From an uncultured Hungatella sp. (GTDB lineage: Bacteria; Bacillota; Clostridia; Lachnospirales; Lachnospiraceae), in NCBI GenBank assembly GCA_949879795.1, contig CATLBR010000001.1, forward strand, positions 167,821 to 231,820: 64,000 nt of DNA. The letters are read 5' to 3'. Shown piece by piece: positions 16,122-25,492 of the stretch (the stretch's first letter is position 1; each line of letters begins with the position of its first letter). Below the pieces are notes generated by a model. The model had not been told where the DNA came from, did no database searches, and saw nothing but the letters and a program-made list of their open reading frames with translations. Made by a program: the position numbers and the translations under genes.

Positions 16122-18791
16122 ATGTCATTATCGATCTATACATACAGCAATCCTTATGATATCAGCAATGAGCCTTATTGGGACTCCATGAAAGACTCTG
16201 CTCATTTTTGTGTGTCTCAGACCATGGTAAATGGACTCTGGTCCGTTTATCCGGAATTGAGACATGGGCAATTGGGTACAGTAGAAGCCTTAGTGAAGAC
16301 ATTGTATCCTGCGTGGAATGACACAAAGACTTATATTAAACAATACGCAGCCGTTTCTAATATATTAAAAGGTCTGGAGGAGGCTCGCTATAATGGAAGT
16401 GACAGGGATAAGTGGAGGGTGCTTCAGGGACTTGGGTTTGACAAGACACATATATTGGACAGCATTCGGCTGCTTTGTGAGATGAATATTTTGTTTGGAA
16501 AGATAAAAACAAGGTATCTTACAGAGGAACAGAAATATCTGGCCGTTGTGTATCGGGAAATCCTGAAAGGAGAGTACCGGGAATTGTTTTCTTTGAAGTC
16601 TTGTTTTTCGGAAAGGGAAATAGACGGCGTGATCAGGGAAGCCCTTAAAAAGGCGGAAAATACGGTCGATTTTCGGACAATTGTGTTTCATGGGATTCAT
16701 CAGTTTACACCGGGGATTTTAAATGCTGTTGAACAGATTTCAAAGTACAGAAGGGTGGTCATGCTTTTTAATTATCAGGCCCAGTATAAGGAGATTTATC
16801 AGACATGGCTGGACGTATATTCCTGTTTTGATCTGACCATAAAGAGTCAGACAGATCATGAGTTTAGTCCCAATACCTTGCTGCAGGCAAGTTATAGAAG
16901 TAATTTGCTGGCAGATACACTTGCCAGGCTGGCTGAGGGGGAGTTGATCGAGGCAAGAGAGGAGCTGAGCGGTACAGAAATTTTAGAGTTTGACAATATC
17001 ACTGAGTTTTCCGGATATGTGGCTAAACGTTACGAGGAGGCGAAACAGAAACATGACAGGGATGAGGGCACAAAAAGATCGGTTTTATCCTATATGGGTG
17101 AGCAGTTTTATGGTGCCGAGAATTCCGTGAATGATATTTTGAAGGTGTATTTTCCGGAACAGTTTAAGGAGCGGCATTTTTTGGCGTATCCAATCGGGCA
17201 TTTTTTCGTGGCTGTTACAAATATGTGGGACGCCGAGAAAGGCGGAATCAATATCCGAGATCTCAACGATGTGGCGGAGTGCCTGTACTCGGAGGTATTG
17301 CCGGAGAAGAAACCAGGAGCGTTGATGACTACTTTTCATGGAGTGAAAAGCTACTTTGATCATGAAAAGGTAAAGTCTATCCAGGGAATCATGGAACTTC
17401 TCAGGGAGCTTTCAAGGCAGAAGCAGAGAATTGAAGCCGGAGACCGTGAGAGATCCCTGCGGAGACTGGGGTATTTTCATGTGTCTCAGGAGGAGATAAA
17501 AGACCTGATTGAGGCTTTGGGGATATTGGAGCGGATCACTGAATTTTTCTACAGTGATTTTGAGAATGAGGAAAATGATTTCAGAAATTTTTATGAAAAG
17601 ATCCGTAGATTTGTGGAAGAGCAGATTTTGCCGGGGGCAGATACAGAAGATGAGTTCAGGGCTATGATTGAGCGGCTTCTGATACGTCTGGAAGAAATGG
17701 ACGATATGGATATTCCAGGTTCTTTTGACTGCCTGAAAGAAACGATGAGTTATTATCTGAAGCAGAGGAGTGAGGAAGATAACAGCGCTCACTGGATTGT
17801 AAGAGATTTTCAGCAGATTGATGGAGATATTCTCCAGAGTTCCAATCAGGAGGGAAAGGTAGTTTACCATTTTGCCTGTGTGTCGGATACGGATATGAAC
17901 ATAAAGAATGAGGAACTGTTTCCCTGGCCTCTTAACACAGACTTTTTTGAAAAGGCCTATGAGCCTTTGGATTGGAGGTATCAGGTCTACTTGAAGTCCA
18001 GAAGAGAATTTAAACATTTTAAGAGATATGCCCTGATCTATGGACTGGAGTTTAACCGATGTGATTTCAAAATCAGTTATGTAAAGAACAGCAATGGGAA
18101 AGAGAATGAGATGTATTATCTTCTGAAATTGCTGGGAATGGAGACCAAAGAGTATTTGCACGATACCAAGCCCGATAAAGTCATTCAGTCAGTTCCCATT
18201 ACCATAGACTTACAGAACAGTCAGTATACGTCTATGGACGGTTACAGAAGGAAAATATGCGCATATAAGTTTGCATTGGAGTCTATTATAGAAGGGGATA
18301 CTTATTATAAGGATCATTTTTTACAAAAGAAGTATTATGAGGTGGTTTTAGTGAATAAGGTCCGCCGAAATCTTCAGGGGCAGATGAATTCCCCTGATAT
18401 TCTGGACAGAGAGTTGAGGGGGGAGGCAGAACGGCTGGGGAGATATTTTAAATTTGTCATTGATTCGGAGCGAATGGATATCATCAGCAGTGCCAGAAAC
18501 TATATTAAGTCTGCTGTATTGAAAAATGGTCAGATAAAGAGGTTCCCTAAAATCGACAAAACAGATGAGGAGCGAATGAAAAAGAAAGAGATCTTTTTGC
18601 TCCTCCGGCTGGAAAATGAGGAAGGGAAAAATATATTGGATGGTAAATTTGAGATGAGCCCTGGGGAACAGCACAGGCTTTTGTCACCAGAGCTGTTGAA
18701 AAATGAGGTTTATGAGAAGAGCAGAGATTTATGGTGTCAATGGTGCGCAAACAGGGAAATTTGTCTGGAGTCTTACAAAACCTTGGCATAA
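16122..18791 (+). CDS. AddB/RecB-nuclease-like partner of the NERD-UvrD helicase
   Basis: 889 aa from ATG 16122 (GGAGGG at 16111-16116). I cannot name a family with certainty. The protein has the size and layout of an AddB-like subunit: a long helical region resembling a degenerate helicase, then a C-terminal part with LKSRREFKHFKRYALIYGLEFN and a closing WCQWCANREIC cluster, which recalls the Fe-S or zinc cysteines of AddB/Cas4-type nucleases. An intact Walker A is not visible. It lies one base after the UvrD gene, so the pair looks like an AddAB-style complex. A gap of 61 bp with a new promoter follows. A nuclease role is inference. Confidence 0.6.
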   Translation: MSLSIYTYSNPYDISNEPYWDSMKDSAHFCVSQTMVNGLWSVYPELRHGQLGTVEALVKTLYPAWNDTKTYIKQYAAVSNILKGLEEARYNGSDRDKWRVLQGLGFDKTHILDSIRLLCEMNILFGKIKTRYLTEEQKYLAVVYREILKGEYRELFSLKSCFSEREIDGVIREALKKAENTVDFRTIVFHGIHQFTPGILNAVEQISKYRRVVMLFNYQAQYKEIYQTWLDVYSCFDLTIKSQTDHEFSPNTLLQASYRSNLLADTLARLAEGELIEAREELSGTEILEFDNITEFSGYVAKRYEEAKQKHDRDEGTKRSVLSYMGEQFYGAENSVNDILKVYFPEQFKERHFLAYPIGHFFVAVTNMWDAEKGGINIRDLNDVAECLYSEVLPEKKPGALMTTFHGVKSYFDHEKVKSIQGIMELLRELSRQKQRIEAGDRERSLRRLGYFHVSQEEIKDLIEALGILERITEFFYSDFENEENDFRNFYEKIRRFVEEQILPGADTEDEFRAMIERLLIRLEEMDDMDIPGSFDCLKETMSYYLKQRSEEDNSAHWIVRDFQQIDGDILQSSNQEGKVVYHFACVSDTDMNIKNEELFPWPLNTDFFEKAYEPLDWRYQVYLKSRREFKHFKRYALIYGLEFNRCDFKISYVKNSNGKENEMYYLLKLLGMETKEYLHDTKPDKVIQSVPITIDLQNSQYTSMDGYRRKICAYKFALESIIEGDTYYKDHFLQKKYYEVVLVNKVRRNLQGQMNSPDILDRELRGEAERLGRYFKFVIDSERMDIISSARNYIKSAVLKNGQIKRFPKIDKTDEERMKKKEIFLLLRLENEEGKNILDGKFEMSPGEQHRLLSPELLKNEVYEKSRDLWCQWCANREICLESYKTLA

Positions 18792-18798
18792 GTTAAGG

Positions 18799-18827
18799 TT
18801 GACGGAAAAGAACTTGAAGTATATACT
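18799..18827 (+). promoter_or_regulatory. Strong internal promoter for the helicase/ATPase effector block
   Basis: TTGACG (18799-18804), exactly 17 bp, TATACT (18822-18827), about 26 bp before the SNF2 gene start, which has an AAAGGTG ribosome binding site. This splits the island into a modification unit and an effector unit that can be transcribed separately. Confidence 0.75.
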
Positions 18828-18852
18828 ATTTGATTATTAAAGGTGAAAAACA

Positions 18853-21800
18853 ATGGCTGCGGAACTTCAGAAAAATATGTATGTCAGGTGCCCTTTTGAC
18901 AGAGAATACCCGAGAATTCCCAGAGATTTTATAACAGGGCAGATTATAGAGACAGATACCATTGCCAATACCGTGACACTGGTATTCAGGGACCCGTTTC
19001 ATTTCAGGGAATATTATGAAAGAGTTCCATCGGAACCGATTGTGTGTCAGACCCAACTGTTGAGCCGTGTCACTGCGTATCGGGAGACAGAAGTCCTCTA
19101 TAATGGAAAGAGGCATGTGGTGGTATCCGTTTCGAAGGAAGGAGACTGGTATTTTTATTATATACAGAATGGATTGACAGGGGACGATCTCCGGGTATGT
19201 GAGAGTGAAATCGTAATTCCATTTACTGCCGGGAGAGTGTCTCCTGTGGAACAACTGAGAAGGTATGAATTTCAGAATCCGGTGTGGTACCTGGGGAGGG
19301 CTGTGGTCAGCAAGACAGTAAAGATTCTGGAAAATTCTGTTTACGGATTTAAGGAGTTGGCGGGCTGCAAGATTTATCTGCTGCCTCACCAGCTTCATAC
19401 AATCATGCGCTGCCTCCAGGAGGAAACTTGTCGGTATATGCTTGCGGATGAAGTGGGAATGGGAAAAACGATTGAGGCGGCAGCTGTCCTTAAAATTTAT
19501 CTTCTTCACAATTCCGGGAAGAGGGCATTGGTGGCAGTTCCCGGACCGCTGCTTGAACAGTGGAAGACAGAACTGTTTTTCAAATTTGATGTGGAAGAGG
19601 GCACGGATAAGAGGAATAACCATTTATATGTGACGGCTCTGGAGCAGATAGGGAGTTACTGCGGCGAGAATTGGGATTTTGTCGTGCTGGATGAGGTACA
19701 TAAACTTTTAGGAAATACCGCGGCCTATCAAAGGTGTCACAGGTTAAGCAGAAACGCGAAAAATGTGCTGCTGCTTTCTGCCACGCCAGTACAGCAGAAG
19801 GAGGAACAGTATCTGGAACTTCTCAGGCTGATTCTTCCCCAAAAGTATGACAGAGTTTCCATGGAAGCCTTTAGGGAACAGGTTGGGAAACAAAAAAAGA
19901 TAACCCGATCCATGTACAATATTCTGGCAGATTTGGAAGACTTGATTGAAAGTATGGAAAAGGCAGCGGAGAAGAAGACGGCTTATGATGAGGATGATGA
20001 CTGTGAATCCATTTATGAAGATATTCTGGATGGTCTGGATGGAGTCAAGGCATTTATTCATGACGAGTTCTTGGACAGGCTCTTGGAGTCTGTAGATCAG
20101 GAATGTACAGAGCAGGGAAAAGCGAAGATCCAGGAGGCTGTGATTTATATCTGTGAGAATTATCAGTTGGAGAACAAGATTCTCAGAAATCGGCGCAGTC
20201 TTATGGCTTCGGATATGGCACAGAGAGAGGTGCATTCCATTGAATACCAGCTGGATTCGGATAAGAATGTATATGAGGCAGCTGCTTATGAGGCGATTGT
20301 AGACTGGGTGACAGGAGGGGGGATATCACAGGAGGAGTTTGTTCAGCATTACATTCCCTTACTGGAAGCGTTTTTCAGTTCTTCCTGGGCATTCTCTAAG
20401 GAACTGCTGGTTCAGAAGCGGCAGGGGCTGGCGATCCGTGAAGAGGTGGAGCGCTTTGCCAGGGCGTGGGAACAGGAAGAGGACAGATTGCTGAAGAATA
20501 TGGAAAAGGTTCTTGCGGAACCTTATAATTATTCGAATCGGCTGGTAAGTGTTATTGACTATATTGACCAGGAAACGACAACGGCTCAGAAGATTGTACT
20601 GTTCACTAATTATGAAGAGACTTTTGAAAAGTACGCATCCGTGCTGCGGTCTTATTTTGGAGAGGAACAAGTGGCCCTTTTCCACAAGAAGATGATGTCA
20701 GATGATCTGGAGTTGAATATTTACAAATTTCAGAATGAGCCCCAGTGCAGGATCTTATTGTGCGATGAGACAGGAGGAGAGGGAAGAAACCTGCAAAGCG
20801 CGGATATTGTGCTGCATATTGATCTGCCGTGGGATGCCAATGCCATAGAACAGCGCATAGGACGTCTGGACCGTCTTGGAAGAAGCCCGGACAGAAAGGT
20901 GCTGTCTGTTGTGATTTATACAAGTGATACTCTGGAAGGGGAACTGTACAAATTTTGGAGAGATGGGATGAGTGTATTTCATAAGTCTCTAAGCGGGCTG
21001 GAAATCATTATGAATGAGATCAATGAAAAGATTATCTCAGCTGTAACTCAGGATTTTCGATATGGGATTTCTGAGACCATTGAACAGGTTATTCAGGTAT
21101 CAAAGAAAATGGAGCAGGATGTAAGAGAAGAGCAGCTTTTTGATACCGCTTCTTTTCTCTACAGTACCCTGAATCAGCAACTGAAAGTGACATTGGATAA
21201 ATACCACAGGAATGAGAATCAGCTTTTTTCCAGTTCTATGCTGGGCTGGGCTACTCTTGCGGGATTTAAGGGAGAGAGTACAAAGGAGGGGGCAATTCGT
21301 TTCGACGAGAGTTCTTTTTCCGTCGGTTCTGCGGTGAAATCTCTATTTATTCCACCATTATGGGAATCCTATATTAATCAGATATCAACTGCCTTTGTCC
21401 GCAGGGTATATGGACTTTATGAAAAGGAAAAACAAAGAAGGCAGACCAGTGGGCCAAGAACCTTGAGAGGGACTTTTGACAGACAGATGGCGATTGAGAA
21501 TGATTATCTCCATTTTTTCGCTCCAGGGGATGATGTGTTTGACAGTATTATAAATAATGCTATGCGTTCTGATAAGGGACAGTGTGCTGCCCTGTTGATC
21601 CAGACAGATATGGAATGGAAAGGCTTTGTGTTTACCTTGTCTTTAGAGCCTAATATGGAGTTATTGCTGAAACACCAGATACCAGTGACAGCGATTAGCA
21701 GATTTAAGAATTATATGGCTGTGGATCAGCTGGTGGTTCCTGTCTCTTTCAGTGAGTATTCGGAGGTATCCATAAGCAGTGTGGTCAGGCAGCTGGAGAG

Positions 21801-22215
21801 AATTTCAGAATCAGGGGTTTCGTGTCTAAAAGATAATGTGGCGCATTTGGGAAAGCGAACACCTCAAAGTGATATGCTGCATATCAAGGAGAAATACAAG
21901 ATCTCGAATCTGGAATGGTTTATGGGAAAATATCCGGAAGAACTTTGGGGGGACTATGTGAGAAAAGCACATAAAAAGGCAGTGGACTATGGGAAAAATA
22001 GATTTGGGAAACTTTCCGGCTTAAAAAACGCGGTAAGAGAAGTGGAGCGGATGATCAGCGCCTCGGCGGCAAAGTCTCAGTATTATGGAACAGAACAGGA
22101 AGAGCTGAAGGAGATAAGGGACAGACATATGCTGATCATTGAGGCACTGAAAAAGTCACGGATTGTGACGGAATCAGCGGCTTTTGTATGGATGGTGAAA
22201 ACAGATGACAAGTAA
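18853..22215 (+). CDS. dpdE: DpdE-like SNF2/Rad54-family helicase
   Basis: 1120 aa. The SNF2 core runs from about residue 175 to 690: ADEVGMGKTIEA (Walker A, about 198), VLDEVHKL (DEVH box, about 278), LLLSATP, CDETGGEGRNLQ and EQRIGRLDRLGR (motif VI, about 670). A long C-terminal region of about 400 residues has no recognisable domain. Together with the next three genes, the order SNF2 / RecQ-like / about 270 aa / about 1000-aa ATPase matches DpdE-F-G-H of the 7-deazaguanine DNA modification cluster, in sizes as well. SNF2 proteins translocate on double-stranded DNA and could scan for unmodified sites. The match rests on order, size and motifs, not on an alignment. Confidence 0.8.
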   Translation: MAAELQKNMYVRCPFDREYPRIPRDFITGQIIETDTIANTVTLVFRDPFHFREYYERVPSEPIVCQTQLLSRVTAYRETEVLYNGKRHVVVSVSKEGDWYFYYIQNGLTGDDLRVCESEIVIPFTAGRVSPVEQLRRYEFQNPVWYLGRAVVSKTVKILENSVYGFKELAGCKIYLLPHQLHTIMRCLQEETCRYMLADEVGMGKTIEAAAVLKIYLLHNSGKRALVAVPGPLLEQWKTELFFKFDVEEGTDKRNNHLYVTALEQIGSYCGENWDFVVLDEVHKLLGNTAAYQRCHRLSRNAKNVLLLSATPVQQKEEQYLELLRLILPQKYDRVSMEAFREQVGKQKKITRSMYNILADLEDLIESMEKAAEKKTAYDEDDDCESIYEDILDGLDGVKAFIHDEFLDRLLESVDQECTEQGKAKIQEAVIYICENYQLENKILRNRRSLMASDMAQREVHSIEYQLDSDKNVYEAAAYEAIVDWVTGGGISQEEFVQHYIPLLEAFFSSSWAFSKELLVQKRQGLAIREEVERFARAWEQEEDRLLKNMEKVLAEPYNYSNRLVSVIDYIDQETTTAQKIVLFTNYEETFEKYASVLRSYFGEEQVALFHKKMMSDDLELNIYKFQNEPQCRILLCDETGGEGRNLQSADIVLHIDLPWDANAIEQRIGRLDRLGRSPDRKVLSVVIYTSDTLEGELYKFWRDGMSVFHKSLSGLEIIMNEINEKIISAVTQDFRYGISETIEQVIQVSKKMEQDVREEQLFDTASFLYSTLNQQLKVTLDKYHRNENQLFSSSMLGWATLAGFKGESTKEGAIRFDESSFSVGSAVKSLFIPPLWESYINQISTAFVRRVYGLYEKEKQRRQTSGPRTLRGTFDRQMAIENDYLHFFAPGDDVFDSIINNAMRSDKGQCAALLIQTDMEWKGFVFTLSLEPNMELLLKHQIPVTAISRFKNYMAVDQLVVPVSFSEYSEVSISSVVRQLERISESGVSCLKDNVAHLGKRTPQSDMLHIKEKYKISNLEWFMGKYPEELWGDYVRKAHKKAVDYGKNRFGKLSGLKNAVREVERMISASAAKSQYYGTEQEELKEIRDRHMLIIEALKKSRIVTESAAFVWMVKTDDK

Positions 22216-24682
22216 AATAGAAGCGGCAGTCCAACAGGTACTCAGTTCCAATACGGAATTTCAGGGACAGGATTACACCAGGGAATGTAAATCTTCCCTG
22301 GACAGATATAAGGTCAATACGGCTGCGCGGCTGTGTAAATATATAAAAAAGTATCGTCAGTCACAGATCCGTTTAGGCGATGTGCTGGTCTCTTTGAGAA
22401 ATTATCTGCTGCTTTATCAGACGGATGTTCTTCTGCCAGGGGATATCCAAATTTCTGACAATCTTTTTGGATTGAGAATTGACGAGAAGGGCAGATGCTA
22501 TGCCTCCATGGCTTTTCCCGGATATCTTAATGAAAAGATTGTCATGCAGGGGTTTATGTGGACTGATTTTCCGGTGGAGGAGAAGGAAACCTATTTTCTT
22601 GGCGTCAGCCCAAATGTGTTTCATATTACTGGTTTTAAGCGGTACAAATCTCTGGCGCAAAAAATAGCGGTGACAGGGGCTTTCAATATACCAGAGGGGT
22701 ATACTGGCCTGATTTCACTTCCCACAGGAGGAGGGAAAAGTCTGATCTCTCAAGCGCTGTCATATCAGAAAAACAGTGGATTGACCATAGTGGTAGTACC
22801 TACGGTGTCCCTCGCCATGGATCAGGAACGTGTTTCCAGAGAGAATATACGGATTGCTCAGACAGGGGAGATATTTTGCTATTATAGCGCGTTGAAAGAG
22901 GAAGAAAAGAAAGAAATATATTCCTGCCTGGAGAACAGAAAATTAAGACTGCTGTTTATTTCACCGGAGGCCTTGGTAAAAAACCAGCATTTTATCGGGA
23001 TGATAGAGGCTGCTAACCAATCGGGTTACCTGAAAAACGTGATAATTGATGAGGCTCATATTGTAATCGAGTGGGGGGACTTTTTCAGAGTCGATTATCA
23101 ATGTCTGGAACCATGGAGAAATAAACTGATCCAAAAGAATCCAGAACTGAAAACAGTATTGCTGTCCGCTACTTTTGAGAGAAAGACCGTAAGTTTATTA
23201 AAGAGCATGTTTTCACAGCATGATAATTGGATAGAGATTCGATGTGATTCTCTGCGCAGGGAACCCAGATTTGATCTGATAAAAGCAGAGTCCGCAGGGG
23301 ATAAGAGGAGAAAGACGGCAGAACTGCTCCGATGTCTTCCAAGGCCAATGGTGGTATATGTGGCAGCGCCGTTTCAAGCCTATGAAATAAAGGCAATTGC
23401 TGAAAATTGCGGATTTGGAAATGTTGCCATATTCACTGGAGAGACAGACTCTGATACTAGGAAAAAGATTATTAAAGAATGGTCGGAGAATGAATATGAC
23501 CTGATTATTGCCACATCAGCTTTTGGAGTTGGTGTGGACAAACCAGATGTGCGTACAGTGCTCCACCTGTATGTTCCGGAAAACGCGAATAAGTATTATC
23601 AGGAACTGGGAAGAGGAGGCAGAGATGGCCTTCCCTGTCTAAGTGTCATGTGTATCGATCCGAAGTCAGATCTGGATCTGGCTTTTAATATGACAACGAA
23701 GGTATTGAGCGCTAAGAAAATCGCGGGAAGATGGAACAGCATGTTAAATAGCCCCTCTTCGTCAAGATACGAGGACACCTATACACTAGACACCGGTGTA
23801 AAGCCAGATTACCATGAGCCGGACTTTGCGGAAGATGTCAAGACGCTGGATGTCAAGTGGAATGTTTATGTGATTCTTCTTTTGAGAAGGCGGGGATTAC
23901 TGAAGATCATAGAAATGATGATGGATCCGGATACCCGAAGTTATATGATCAGAGTTAAGATAAATAGTGAGGTTCTTTTACATGATTCACCGAAGAGGAA
24001 GGAGTTAATTGAGAGAATCAGGGAGGAAGAATGGAAAGAAAATGAATCAGATTTTCGTCTTATGAGAAAAGCGGTTACTATGGATGGGAATATGTGCTGG
24101 TCAGAAATGTTTTTTGAAACTTACAGCCTGGTGTCTGCTTATTGCGGAGGGTGCAAAAAACATAGTACGGTTCTCGATGAAGAAAAAAATCGTTTTAGTC
24201 TTGTGAAGAAAATTGAAAGGCCCATAAGGGAGAGTTCACCAGCCCTTGAGAATTTTTTTGGAAACGCAAGAGAGGCTGTTTTTCTGACAACATTAAATAA
24301 TTTTGAATTGTTGTCAAAGGTTATTGATACAGGTTTCCATATTTTGGTTTTGGAGGATTCCTGTACAGAACCATATATGGATATTCTGTTCAATATGGAC
24401 AGCAGGTCAGATATCAATTTTATGGGCATGAATGAGTATATAAGGCTGCTGGAAGAAAATGATTTTTATTTTGTGTCTGGCGCAGTAATCATCTTATATG
24501 ACAAAAATATGAAACATATGTACAGGCGATTAGCTAAAATACGAACCCTTTCTTTTAACGGAAACATAAAGTTGCTCCATGTTTTCGAAAAAAATCTGTA
24601 TTTTAGTGAGGCGCAGAAGGATACCGTATCGATGATCGATGGCCCGGTACTTGAAGAATATGATCTGGAAAGGATAGTATAG
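22205..24682 (+). CDS. dpdF: DpdF-like RecQ-family DEAH helicase
   Basis: 825 aa, starting 11 bp inside the end of the SNF2 gene. Superfamily 2 motifs: SLPTGGGKS (about 172), VVPTVSLAMDQ, IIDEAHIVIEWG (about 280), LLSATF, TSAFGVGVDKPDVR and QELGRGGRDG (about 467), typical of RecQ-like enzymes, which unwind DNA 3' to 5'. The C-terminal 300 residues include CGGCKKH but no complete RecQ zinc domain or HRDC domain that I can define. Size and position fit DpdF. It should work with the SNF2 protein on invading DNA. Confidence 0.8.
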   Translation: MTSKIEAAVQQVLSSNTEFQGQDYTRECKSSLDRYKVNTAARLCKYIKKYRQSQIRLGDVLVSLRNYLLLYQTDVLLPGDIQISDNLFGLRIDEKGRCYASMAFPGYLNEKIVMQGFMWTDFPVEEKETYFLGVSPNVFHITGFKRYKSLAQKIAVTGAFNIPEGYTGLISLPTGGGKSLISQALSYQKNSGLTIVVVPTVSLAMDQERVSRENIRIAQTGEIFCYYSALKEEEKKEIYSCLENRKLRLLFISPEALVKNQHFIGMIEAANQSGYLKNVIIDEAHIVIEWGDFFRVDYQCLEPWRNKLIQKNPELKTVLLSATFERKTVSLLKSMFSQHDNWIEIRCDSLRREPRFDLIKAESAGDKRRKTAELLRCLPRPMVVYVAAPFQAYEIKAIAENCGFGNVAIFTGETDSDTRKKIIKEWSENEYDLIIATSAFGVGVDKPDVRTVLHLYVPENANKYYQELGRGGRDGLPCLSVMCIDPKSDLDLAFNMTTKVLSAKKIAGRWNSMLNSPSSSRYEDTYTLDTGVKPDYHEPDFAEDVKTLDVKWNVYVILLLRRRGLLKIIEMMMDPDTRSYMIRVKINSEVLLHDSPKRKELIERIREEEWKENESDFRLMRKAVTMDGNMCWSEMFFETYSLVSAYCGGCKKHSTVLDEEKNRFSLVKKIERPIRESSPALENFFGNAREAVFLTTLNNFELLSKVIDTGFHILVLEDSCTEPYMDILFNMDSRSDINFMGMNEYIRLLEENDFYFVSGAVIILYDKNMKHMYRRLAKIRTLSFNGNIKLLHVFEKNLYFSEAQKDTVSMIDGPVLEEYDLERIV

Positions 24683-25489
24683 ATGTTTGGGGATAAGATG
24701 AGGCATGAGGCGATTCCGGAGAGAGTATTTGCTTTGTGTGAATTGGTAAAGAATAAATCTGTTTCTGAAGATGAGGCCAAGGAGTACTTTGAGCCGAAGG
24801 CACTGGGAGGCAGTTCTTATTTTCCTATGGTGAGAGACGCGGCTTCACAGAATCAGCTGGGACTGGTACATGTGGTTGATAAGAAGATTTCCTTAGCGGT
24901 GGATAAAAGTGTAGTGGCTTCGTTGGAAAGTATGCGGCGATATATAGTCAGTCACATTGGCATGATTAAGGACAGCCTTTTTTATGAGACTTCACAGGCT
25001 TATTTTGATTTGAATGAGAAAGTTTATCAGTATTCCAGTGTTACGGAACAGGCTCTCATGGAGATGCTGCAAAAGAGTATTACCAGGCGTCTGGGTGTGG
25101 ACGATATGAGGGCATGGAGATTCTGGGCGGCCTATCTGGGATTCGGACATTTGGCTAAGGATGCCAACAATCGAACGCAGATGAATTTTTTACCCAATTT
25201 ATATCGGTATCTTCAAGTTGCTGTTTCACAGTGTGGCCTTGAGAAAAACAAGGAATACCGTATTGACGATTTTATAAACGCGATCCGGCCTATGTGCGGT
25301 ATTGCGATGAAGGATGCGGAAAAGTCAAGAAGGCTCAATATGGCCATGTCTTATGGCCTTCGAATGATGCATGATTATAAAGAAATTGAATTGAGATATC
25401 AGTTGGATAATAAAAATCTGTGGTATCTGTACCTTTCTGAACTGCATGCGATTCAGTCGCCAGTATCTCATGTTACCATAAGGGGGTAA
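24683..25489 (+). CDS. dpdG: DpdG-like protein of unknown function
   Basis: 268 aa, starting directly after the stop of the RecQ-like gene and 3 bp before the ATPase gene, so translation is coupled. No catalytic motif is visible. The first 75 residues (IPERVFALCELVKNKSVSEDEAKEYFEPKA region) look like a winged-helix-style DNA-binding fold. The middle holds a helical block with RAWRFWAAYLGFG. In the dpd gene cluster a protein of similar size sits at the same place and is called DpdG. Function is not established; an adaptor role is inference. Confidence 0.65.
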   Translation: MFGDKMRHEAIPERVFALCELVKNKSVSEDEAKEYFEPKALGGSSYFPMVRDAASQNQLGLVHVVDKKISLAVDKSVVASLESMRRYIVSHIGMIKDSLFYETSQAYFDLNEKVYQYSSVTEQALMEMLQKSITRRLGVDDMRAWRFWAAYLGFGHLAKDANNRTQMNFLPNLYRYLQVAVSQCGLEKNKEYRIDDFINAIRPMCGIAMKDAEKSRRLNMAMSYGLRMMHDYKEIELRYQLDNKNLWYLYLSELHAIQSPVSHVTIRG

Positions 25490-25492
25490 GTT

